A stretch of DNA of 41,063 bases, taken from contig NZ_JAHLEM010000174.1 in the NCBI RefSeq assembly GCF_018883605.1, forward strand, positions 1 through 41,063. Direction: 5' to 3'. A model generated the notes under the pieces. It searched no databases, was not told the origin of the DNA, and saw nothing but the letters and a program-made list of their open reading frames with translations. Both the position numbers and the translations under genes were made by a program. The stretch comes from Streptomyces niphimycinicus. GTDB taxonomy: Bacteria > Actinomycetota > Actinomycetes > Streptomycetales > Streptomycetaceae. Positions 33,181 through 41,063 of the stretch are shown piece after piece. The stretch's first letter is position 1; the number at the start of each line of letters is the position of its first letter.

Positions 33181-34566
33181 ATGGCCGAGTTCACGATGCC
33201 GTCGCTGGGCGCCGACATGGACGAGGGAACGCTCCAGGAGTGGCTGGTGCGCCCCGGTGAGCGGGTCCGGCGGGGTGATCCGGTCGCGGTGGTCGAAACC
33301 GCGAAGTCCACGATCGAGGTCGAGTGCTTCGAGACCGGAACGGTGGGGGAGTTGCTGGTCGAGCCCGGAAGGACGGTGCCCGTGGGCACCCCGCTCGCGC
33401 TGATCGAAACGGAGCCGAGGGAACCGGAGAAGCCCAGGAGGAAGCCGCCGCGGGGGCGCAAGCCGAAGGCCACGCCGCCACCGGAGGCGATCCCGCCGCC
33501 TCTGCCCGAGCCGGCCCCCGCCGGTGTCCAGGAGTCCCCCGTCGCCCCTCCACCGGAGGAGCGCCCTCAGCACGAGGCCGTCCCCCTGGTCCGGCGGCTG
33601 GCGCGGGAGCGGGGTGTCGACCTGGAGACACTCCACGGTTCGGGCCTTCATGGGCGCATCTCTCGCTCCGATGTCAGGCGCGCTGCCGCCCGGCAGCCGC
33701 GAGCGCGGATCACCCCGCTCGCCCGAAGGCTGGCCGGGGAACTGGGGGTGGATCTCTCGACCGTGTCGGGGACCGGCAGATACGGCGCCGTCCGGGCCGA
33801 TGACGTGCGCAAGGCGGCTGCCGGTCCCGCCACCGCTCTGGTGAGCGACCGCGCGGAACCGGCGCGTACGGCTGCGGAACCGGCGCGTACTGCTGACGAC
33901 CGGGCCGCGGCTATGCGCCGGACGATCGCCAGTCTGATGGCGCGTTCCAAGCGGGACATCCCGCACTACTATCTGTCCACCACGGTGGACATGGCCGCCG
34001 CGATGGGCTGGCTGCGCGAGCACAACCGGCGCGGCCCGGTGGGCGAGCGGGTGCTCCCCGCGGCCCTGTTGCTGAAGGCCGCGGCCCTGGCGGTGCGGGA
34101 AGTGCCCGCGCTCAACGGTTTCTGGACCGAGGACCACTTCACCGAGGGCGACGGTGTGCACCTGGGCGTGGCGGTGTCCCTCCGCGGCGGCGGGCTCGTG
34201 GCCCCCGCGCTGCGCGACGCCGACACTCTTGCCCTCCCGCAGTTGATGGCCCGCCTGAAGGATCTGGTCACCCGGGCCCGTGAGGGGCGGCTGCGCGGGT
34301 CCGAGGTCTCCGACCCCACCATCACGGTCACCAACCTCGGGGATCAGGGAGTGGAGAGCGTTCTCGGCGTGATCTACCCGCCGCAAGTGGCCCTCATCGG
34401 GTTCGGGCGCGTTGTAGACCGTCCCTGTGCCGTCGACGGGCTGCTGGGTGTACGGCCGACGGTCACGGCCACCCTCTCCGCCGACCACCGGGCAACCGAC
34501 GGCGCCATCGGGGCCCGCTGCCTGACCGCGGTCGACCGCCTCTTGCAACACCCGGAGGAGCTGTGA
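33181..34566 (+). CDS. pdhC: Dihydrolipoamide acetyltransferase (E2) with two peripheral-subunit-binding domains
   Basis: A 461-residue E2. Lipoyl domain 1-78 with Lys42 in ETAKST. A Pro/Lys/Arg linker 79-130. Peripheral-subunit-binding domain 1 at 134-169 (PLVRRLARERGVDLETLHGS), a second one at 178-212 (TPLARRLAGELGVDLSTVSG), a second linker, and the catalytic domain from about 243 with His436 and Asp440 in DHRATDGA. It transfers the acetyl group from lipoate to CoA. Most E2s have one binding domain; two could let one chain hold E1 and E3 at once. No E3 gene is in the window. Its stop overlaps the acyl carrier protein start (GTGA). Confidence 0.91.
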   Translation: MAEFTMPSLGADMDEGTLQEWLVRPGERVRRGDPVAVVETAKSTIEVECFETGTVGELLVEPGRTVPVGTPLALIETEPREPEKPRRKPPRGRKPKATPPPEAIPPPLPEPAPAGVQESPVAPPPEERPQHEAVPLVRRLARERGVDLETLHGSGLHGRISRSDVRRAAARQPRARITPLARRLAGELGVDLSTVSGTGRYGAVRADDVRKAAAGPATALVSDRAEPARTAAEPARTADDRAAAMRRTIASLMARSKRDIPHYYLSTTVDMAAAMGWLREHNRRGPVGERVLPAALLLKAAALAVREVPALNGFWTEDHFTEGDGVHLGVAVSLRGGGLVAPALRDADTLALPQLMARLKDLVTRAREGRLRGSEVSDPTITVTNLGDQGVESVLGVIYPPQVALIGFGRVVDRPCAVDGLLGVRPTVTATLSADHRATDGAIGARCLTAVDRLLQHPEEL

Positions 34567-34808
34567 ACCGCACCGAAGCAGTGGACGTGGTCAAGGAGTC
34601 CCTGGCGCAGGTCGTGCCGGGCGCCGACCTCGCCGCCCTGCGCCCGGACGATGCCTTCCGCGACGCCCTCGAGCTCGACTCGCTGGACTTCCTGAGCTTC
34701 GTCGAGACACTCAGCCGGCGCACGGGTGTCCGCATCGACGACGAGGACACTCCGCGGCTCACCACCCTGTCCGGCTGTGCCGAGTTCCTCGCCTCGCGCA
34801 CGGAGTGA
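34563..34808 (+). CDS. Acyl carrier protein
   Basis: An 81-residue four-helix carrier with the phosphopantetheine motif LELDSLDFLSF (Ser of DSL). It starts at GTG 34563 overlapping the E2 stop, so its translation is tied to the dehydrogenase operon. Its sequence differs from primary-metabolism ACPs in having Phe at DFLSF and an acidic helix III (VRIDDEDTPRL). An acyl group from the synthetase or from the E2 acetyl-CoA could be loaded on it, but no transferase or ketosynthase is in the window. Role unproved. Confidence 0.88.
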   Translation: MNRTEAVDVVKESLAQVVPGADLAALRPDDAFRDALELDSLDFLSFVETLSRRTGVRIDDEDTPRLTTLSGCAEFLASRTE

Positions 34809-34846
34809 GGCCGATGGCGGCTGACGCGGGTTCGTCTCCACCGCGG

Positions 34847-34872
34847 CGGCCGGCGCGCGTGCCGACCGGCCG
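34847..34872. terminator. Possible terminator between convergent operons
   Basis: CGGCCGG (34847-34853) pairs with CCGGCCG (34866-34872) in the 78-base gap between the carrier protein gene and the ATPase subunit D gene. The stem is short, so the call is weak. Confidence 0.35.
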
Positions 34873-34886
34873 GGACCAGGCGGCGG

Positions 34887-35525
34887 TCATCCACCATCGC
34901 TCTCGCGGCCGTCGGACGAACCGGCCGCCCACCGGCGTCGCACGGCGTCCTCGTGCTCACTCTCCTCCAAGGCCAGTCCGACCTGGGCGAGCGACTCTTC
35001 CAGACGGGGGATCCAATGGCGCCGCAGCGCGCGTGCCCGCTGACGGGTGCGCGCCACCTCGGCCCCGACGATCCCGGCGGCCGCCCGCGCGACGGCGTAC
35101 TCCGCGCCTGCCCGCAGCGCTTCCCGCCAGGCGGCCTCGGCGTGTATCAAGGCGGTGCTCCCGGGAGTGGCGGCGTCCGGGGAGCGGCCGGGGACCCGGC
35201 ACGAGACGTGCGAGGGGTGGCGCACTCCCATCGTGGTCTCCTCGCGCCAGTCGATCTCCGGGGGGCCGACTCCGTCCGCCGCCGTTTCCAAGGCGTGCTC
35301 GCCCCCTTGGAGAAGCCCCCGCAGCAGCCAGGTCTCGGCTTCCCGGACCGTGTCGTGCCAGGCGTGCGCCCCGGCCTCCTCGGCTCGCAGCAGCTCCTCG
35401 TGCCGCGTTCGCAGGATGCGCAGCTTCTGATCGAGGAGGTCGGCTCCCCGCAAGGCGACGTCCAGGCTGTGCCGTAGCCGCAGACGGCCCGCGCGTGATG
35501 GCGGGGTGGCCGACGCGGCGCTCAT
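34887..35525 (-). CDS. atpD: A/V-type ATPase subunit D (central rotor shaft)
   Basis: A 212-residue, highly helical protein matching the D family in length and ends: N-terminal RLRLRHSLDVALRGADLLDQ, then KLRILRTRHEELL, and a C-terminal coiled-coil half with ARTRQRARALRRHWIPRLEE. D is the coiled-coil axle turning inside the A3B3 head. ATG 35523-35525 overlaps the stop of subunit B (TCAT on the plus strand). It is the last gene of the ATPase operon and converges on the carrier protein gene. Confidence 0.88.
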   Translation of the reverse strand: MSAASATPPSRAGRLRLRHSLDVALRGADLLDQKLRILRTRHEELLRAEEAGAHAWHDTVREAETWLLRGLLQGGEHALETAADGVGPPEIDWREETTMGVRHPSHVSCRVPGRSPDAATPGSTALIHAEAAWREALRAGAEYAVARAAAGIVGAEVARTRQRARALRRHWIPRLEESLAQVGLALEESEHEDAVRRRWAAGSSDGRESDGG

Positions 35526-36940
35526 GTTTCTGACGCCCGTCTCTCGCCGTCCGCCGTTTCTTCCTCCTCCGCGCCGTGCGCGTCGAGCAGGGCTGGGGGA
35601 AGCATGGCGAGCTGGCCGCGAGGGAGGGTGAGCAGCACCTGCCAGGCGGTGTCCAGTGTCCGGTCCAAGGAACGCGCCTCATCACGCGGCTGGTCCACGA
35701 AACGGTGCAGGAACGCCTCGTCGAAGGCGAGGTAGCGGTGGTCGGTCGGGCTCAGGGCCGCCTGCCCGACGAGGTCGGCCAACTCCCGGACCTGCCGTGC
35801 CCGGGAGAGGGCGGCCAGCATCTGGGCGGCCAGATCGAGGTGATCGGGCCGGGTCCGGCCGGGCCCGGCGCCCTTGCGCATCAGCCGGGACAGGGAGGAG
35901 AGGGCGTCAACAGGCGGATACACGCCCAGGGCATGCGTCTGGCGGGAGAGCACGATCTGGCCTTCGGTGATGTAGCCGGTCAGGTCGGGGACCGGATGGG
36001 TGATGTCTCCCGCCGGCATGGTGAGGACGGGCAGGACGGTGACCGATCCCTTCCGGCCGCGGATCCGCCCGCAGCGCTCGTAGAGCGAGGCCAGATCGCT
36101 GTAGAGGTAGCCGGGGTAGGCGCGGCGGGCCGGGACCTCGCCCCGGGCGGCGGAGACCTCCCGCAGCGCTTCGGCGTAGGCCGTCATGTCGGTCATCACC
36201 ACGAGCACATGGCGGCCGCCGGTGAAGGCGAGGTCTTCGGCCACGGTCAGCGCGACCCGCGGGGTCAGGATCCGCTCGATCACGGGATCGTCGGCGGTGT
36301 TGAGCAGCAGTACGAGCTCCCCGGCGGCCGAGCGCTCTTCGAGGACGTCCCGGATGAAACGGGCGTCCGGGTGGGTCAGGCCCATGCCGGCGAAGACCAC
36401 GCTGAACGGATCGCCGCCGACGGTGGACTGCGCGGCGATCTGGGCGGCCAGCTCCAGATGGGGCAGCCCGGCCACGGAGAACACCGGCAGTTTCTGCCCG
36501 CGCACCAGCGTCGTCAGGCCGTCGACGGCGCCGACTCCGGTGAGGACCGGATCCGACGGTGGCTCCCGCCGCACCGGATTGATCGGGGTGCCGCCCACCG
36601 CCGCGCCGCGCTCACCGAAGACCGGTGGACCGCCGTCGACGGGCTCGCCCCGGCCGTTGCACACCCGGCCCAGCCAGTCCGGTCCGACCGGAATCCGCAG
36701 CGGCTCCCCGGCGAAGGACACCCGCACACCCGCCGGATCCATGCCGGAGGTGTCCTCCAGCACCTGCACCACGGCGAGTTCACGGTCCACCTCCAGCACC
36801 AGGCCGTAGCGCAGCTCGCCCGAGTCGAGAGTGATCCGTACGAACTCGTCCCACCCCACTCCCGAGACCCCGTCCACGATGGCGAGCGGGCCGCGCAGCT
36901 CCCGCACGGCGGTGTACTCGACCTCACTCCAGCCAGTCAC
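35522..36940 (-). CDS. atpB: A/V-type ATPase subunit B (non-catalytic head subunit)
   Basis: A 472-residue regulatory head subunit. It has the beta-barrel N-terminus (EYTAVRELRGPLAIVDGVSG), LGRVCNGRGEPVDGGP, the family's non-P-loop PVFSVAGLPHLELAAQIAAQ in place of a Walker A, VFAGMGLTHPDARFI, DMTAYAEALREVSAARGEVP and RRAYPGYLYSDLASLYERCG. It alternates with A around the D shaft and binds nucleotide without hydrolysis. GTG 36938-36940 overlaps the A gene by 17 bases. It ends in a charged tail (EEEETADGERR). Confidence 0.93.
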   Translation of the reverse strand: MTGWSEVEYTAVRELRGPLAIVDGVSGVGWDEFVRITLDSGELRYGLVLEVDRELAVVQVLEDTSGMDPAGVRVSFAGEPLRIPVGPDWLGRVCNGRGEPVDGGPPVFGERGAAVGGTPINPVRREPPSDPVLTGVGAVDGLTTLVRGQKLPVFSVAGLPHLELAAQIAAQSTVGGDPFSVVFAGMGLTHPDARFIRDVLEERSAAGELVLLLNTADDPVIERILTPRVALTVAEDLAFTGGRHVLVVMTDMTAYAEALREVSAARGEVPARRAYPGYLYSDLASLYERCGRIRGRKGSVTVLPVLTMPAGDITHPVPDLTGYITEGQIVLSRQTHALGVYPPVDALSSLSRLMRKGAGPGRTRPDHLDLAAQMLAALSRARQVRELADLVGQAALSPTDHRYLAFDEAFLHRFVDQPRDEARSLDRTLDTAWQVLLTLPRGQLAMLPPALLDAHGAEEEETADGERRASET

Positions 36941-38756
36941 GGTCGCTCACGTCCCGACCCGCCACGGCACGGTGGGAGACACCTGGTCCACGGAGTTCCC
37001 CGAGGCGGGCGAGCATCGCCTCCCGCCGTGCCCTCACCCCTTCGGCGTCGTGCGGCCCCACCTCCTCCCCGGCCCGGAGCACCGGCCCGAAGTCCACCGT
37101 CTCGACGGTGGCCGCGGGCAGCCCCGAGGCCACCAGTTCCCGGCAGCGGCCGACGACCGCGAGCACGGCCTCGGCCAGCGCCGCGGCCTTGTCCGGCCCG
37201 CAGTACGCGTCGTGGGCGGACAGCGCGCTCTGCCGCAGCACTCCCTCGCGCACCAGCCGCCCGGCCAGAACACTGACCCGCTCCTGGTCGGGCAGGGCCG
37301 TGATGCCGATCAGGTCGACCAGGTCGGCCAGCCGGTCGGCCTCCGCGAGCACCGAGGCGATCCGATCACGCCGGGCGGACCAGGCGGGGTCGCCCGCCGC
37401 CGCGTGCCGGGCGGCGAGCGCCGCCGCGTCCCGGGAGAACGAGCCCGCCCAGGACACCGCCGGGTAGTGACGGGCGTAGGCCAGGTCGCGGTCCAGCGAC
37501 CACAGGCAGCGCACGAAACGTTCGGTGTGCGCGGTGACCGGCTCGGTCAGGTCGCCGCCGGGCGGCGAGACCGCCCCGATCACGGTGACCGAGCCCCGGC
37601 CGCCCCCCAGTGTCGTCACGGCTCCCGCACGCTCGTAGAACGCGGCGATCGCCGATGCCAGGCCCGCCGGATAGCCCTCCTCGGCGGGCAGCGCCCCGGT
37701 ACGGGAGGCGAACTCGCGCAGCGCCTCGGCCCACCGCGAGGTGGAATCGGCGATGACGACCACATCGAGGTCCATGTCGCGGAAGTACTCGGCGACCGTG
37801 GCTCCCGTGTAGATGCTCGCCTCACGGGCCATCATCGGCATGTTGGAGGTGTTGGCGATGGTCACCGTGCGGTCGGCCAGCCGTCCCCCGCCGCGCGGGT
37901 CCTCCAAGGCGGACAGCTCGGCGATGACATCCGCCATCTCATTGCCGCGTTCCCCGCAACCGACGTAGACGATCACATCGGCGTCGCACCATTTGGCGAT
38001 CTGCTGCAACAGCATCGTCTTTCCGGTGCCGAAGCCGCCCGGGACGGCCACCGTGCCACCGCGCGCCACGGGGAAGAGCAGATCGATCACGCGCTGTCCG
38101 GTGGCGAGCGCCTCCCGCTCGCCACCGCGCTCGCGTACCGGGCGCGGACGTCGGACCGGCCACGTGGTGCCGATCCGTACCTCCGTTCCGCTCACGGCGG
38201 CCACCACCGCCTCCTGGCGGTATCTCCCCTCGGGAGCGACGCGCTCCACCACGCCACCGGCCCCCGGAGGCACCAGAACTCGCAGCGGGACCGGCCCGCC
38301 GTCCCGGATCTGCCCCAGCACGCCGCCCTCATGGACGCGATCCCCCTCGCTCACCGCCGGCACAAAGAGCCAGGCACGCTCCTCGGCCACACCCTGGGCC
38401 GCCCCCGGCGCAAGCCAGTCCCCGCTGCCGGACAGCGGCCGCAGCAGGCCGTCGAACACACCACCGAGCAGTCCGGGGCCGAGCGACGCGGACAGCGGGG
38501 CGCCCTGTGGCCGCGCCACGTCCCCCGGGGCCAGCCCGCCGGTGTACTCGTAGGACTGCACGGTCACCACACTGCCGCTGATCGCCACCACCTCGCCCGG
38601 GATCCCGGCCTCACCGAGGGATACCAGGTCGTACATCGCGGTGTCGCCCACGTACTCCATCTCGACCAGTGGCCCCGCGACCCGCAGGACGCGGCAGGAA
38701 TCTCCCGGGGCGGCTCGGTGCACGAACCGCCCGGACGCCTCGGCGGATCCGCTCAC
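36924..38756 (-). CDS. atpA: A/V-type ATPase subunit A (catalytic head subunit)
   Basis: A 610-residue catalytic subunit. GTG 38754-38756 overlaps the stop of the E gene. It has the N-terminal barrel (APGDSCRVLRVAGPLVEMEY), the A-specific non-homologous insert (residues about 110-200, with YRQEAVVAAVSGTEV), the P-loop GGFGTGKT (240-247, family usual GPFGSGKT), GERGNEMADVIAEL with the catalytic glutamate, SNMPMMAREASIYTGATVAE and TSRWAEALREFASRTGALPA. It hydrolyses or makes ATP at the A-B interface. All catalytic residues seen in the family are present. Confidence 0.94.
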   Translation of the reverse strand: MSGSAEASGRFVHRAAPGDSCRVLRVAGPLVEMEYVGDTAMYDLVSLGEAGIPGEVVAISGSVVTVQSYEYTGGLAPGDVARPQGAPLSASLGPGLLGGVFDGLLRPLSGSGDWLAPGAAQGVAEERAWLFVPAVSEGDRVHEGGVLGQIRDGGPVPLRVLVPPGAGGVVERVAPEGRYRQEAVVAAVSGTEVRIGTTWPVRRPRPVRERGGEREALATGQRVIDLLFPVARGGTVAVPGGFGTGKTMLLQQIAKWCDADVIVYVGCGERGNEMADVIAELSALEDPRGGGRLADRTVTIANTSNMPMMAREASIYTGATVAEYFRDMDLDVVVIADSTSRWAEALREFASRTGALPAEEGYPAGLASAIAAFYERAGAVTTLGGGRGSVTVIGAVSPPGGDLTEPVTAHTERFVRCLWSLDRDLAYARHYPAVSWAGSFSRDAAALAARHAAAGDPAWSARRDRIASVLAEADRLADLVDLIGITALPDQERVSVLAGRLVREGVLRQSALSAHDAYCGPDKAAALAEAVLAVVGRCRELVASGLPAATVETVDFGPVLRAGEEVGPHDAEGVRARREAMLARLGELRGPGVSHRAVAGRDVSDRDWLE

Positions 38757-39280
38757 GGCGACCACAGCGCCTCCACCTCCACCCCGAGCCGGTCCAGCGC
38801 GCGTGCGGTGAGACTGTCCAGAGTGCACTCGGCGCGCCGACCCGCAGCCCGGCCCACCACCCCTCCGTCCGGGGCCTCGGTGACCTCGGCATCAGGGCCC
38901 AGCAACCGCGACGCCCGCCGTCGCAGCCGATCCCGGGCGGCCGGATACCTCGCGGGGTCCTCCCGAAGTTCACGGCCACGCGTGAAGGCCCGGCGGCGCA
39001 GCTCTTCGTACGCCTCCCGCCGAACAGCCAGCGTCCGAACCCTGGCCGCCCGGCGGGCGCCCGCCCGTATGGTGCGGGCGGCGGCCGCGCCGTCCTGCTC
39101 GCCCTGCCGCGAAGCCTCCTCCAGAAGCGAGCGCGCCGTGGCCCTCGCCTCGCCGAGCAGTGCCGCGGCCTCCCGGTCCGCCCGATCGAGGAGCCCCCGC
39201 GCCTCGTCGCGGGCCGTGCGCAGCAAGGCGGCGCGCACCGGCGCGAGTGCGGTCACCGCCTGGTCGGAGGTCGGTTTCAT
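38753..39280 (-). CDS. atpE: A/V-type ATPase subunit E (peripheral stalk)
   Basis: A 175-residue protein with a long charged, Ala-rich helix in the first half (LRTARDEARGLLDRADREAA and LLEEASRQGEQDGAAAARTI), the peripheral-stalk coiled coil that normally pairs with subunit G/H. The C-terminal domain (VTEAPDGGVVGRAAGRRAEC, TLDSLTARALDRLGVEVEAL) is the usual head-binding part. ATG 39278-39280 overlaps the stop of F, and its own stop overlaps the A start, so all are translationally coupled. No G/H partner gene is in the window; it could be upstream of subunit I. Confidence 0.85.
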   Translation of the reverse strand: MKPTSDQAVTALAPVRAALLRTARDEARGLLDRADREAAALLGEARATARSLLEEASRQGEQDGAAAARTIRAGARRAARVRTLAVRREAYEELRRRAFTRGRELREDPARYPAARDRLRRRASRLLGPDAEVTEAPDGGVVGRAAGRRAECTLDSLTARALDRLGVEVEALWSP

Positions 39281-39498
39281 GACGGCATCACCACGGTGAG
39301 CGGCCGGGTACCTTCCACGAGGACCTGGCCGAGCGCGTCCGCCGCGGCGGGAGTGAGGATGACCAGTGCGGTCCCGGGCGGCAGCGCTTGCCACGCCTCG
39401 CGGACCGCGTCCGGTTCCTCGGCGGCCACCACGGTGACCCCCGCCAGGACGAATCCGGCCATTCGTGTCCGCTCCCCGACGGCTACCACCCGCCCCAT
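39277..39498 (-). CDS. atpF: A/V-type ATPase subunit F (short)
   Basis: A 73-residue protein with the F-type alpha/beta start GRVVAVGERTRMAGFVLAGV and the middle strand GTALVILTPAAADALGQVL, ending TRPLTVVMPS. F binds the rotor shaft D. Usual F subunits are about 100 residues, so this one lacks most of the C-terminal helix that regulates activity in other A/V-ATPases. It is positioned between K and E and coupled by stop/start overlap to E. The short end could be genuine or reflect a lineage-specific form. Confidence 0.78.
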   Translation of the reverse strand: MGRVVAVGERTRMAGFVLAGVTVVAAEEPDAVREAWQALPPGTALVILTPAAADALGQVLVEGTRPLTVVMPS

Positions 39499-39500
39499 GA

Positions 39501-41063
<1,563 letters not shown>

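Noticed and set aside
29294..34808. Acetoin catabolism operon
   Set aside because: E1/E2 resemble acetoin dehydrogenase as well, but no AcoX, AcoR or butanediol dehydrogenase gene is present and an acetyl-CoA synthetase leads the operon; left as an alternative.

Overview
The window is very GC-rich, uses GTG starts, and encodes protein families typical of Streptomyces or a close actinomycete relative: a USP-rich stress island, DUF6328, DUF2637, DUF1876, YtrA-type GntR and ISL3. It looks like an accessory stress/energy region with a patch of mobile and decayed DNA in the middle. No rRNA, tRNA or CRISPR array was seen.

Region 1 (1-8514) is a stress and energy cassette. It holds a partial universal stress protein (USP), a USP-USP-PPK2 polyphosphate kinase read-through fusion, a translationally coupled GNAT/ADP-forming acyl-CoA synthetase fusion (Pat/Acd type), a two-domain USP on the other strand and a P2-type cation ATPase. 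Region 2 (8515-11809) is decayed. It contains the first 60 codons of an APC-type transporter abutting an antiparallel CtaG-like fragment, an intact MarR regulator and a frameshifted FAD monooxygenase.

Region 3 (11769-15640) is the most interesting part. A minus-strand locus sdpC-sdpA-sdpB resembles the Bacillus SDP (sporulation-delaying/cannibalism) toxin precursor and its two maturation proteins. It faces a plus-strand operon encoding a DUF1648 membrane protein (the N-terminal domain type of the SdpI immunity protein), a small membrane protein and a YtrA-type GntR repressor. The two operons meet at interlocked inverted repeats, so this could be a self-contained toxin, maturation, immunity and regulation module.

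Region 4 (15641-22010) holds IS1634-like transposase debris, a small possible gene and a DUF2637 gene split by a 2.7-kb ISL3-family element. That element has 42-bp inverted repeats and carries a GrpB-family nucleotidyltransferase-like gene as passenger. Region 5 (22018-29094) is a dormancy-type stress island: DUF6328, a USP, a frameshifted long-form ribosome hibernation factor, DUF2267, two CBS-BON proteins, Hsp20, DUF1876 and an Rv1733c-family membrane protein. DosR/DevR-like palindromes lie at 22018 and 29166.

Region 6 (29294-41063) joins carbon and ion metabolism. A tightly coupled operon encodes acyl/acetyl-CoA synthetase, pyruvate-dehydrogenase-type E1-alpha, E1-beta and E2 (with two E3/E1-binding domains) and an acyl carrier protein. 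It converges on an A/V-type ATPase operon (I-K-F-E-A-B-D, minus strand), whose subunit I runs off the window and which shows no subunit C here. Together the island suggests survival under energy or oxygen limitation: polyphosphate and acetyl-CoA metabolism, ribosome hibernation, stress proteins and a second rotary ATPase.
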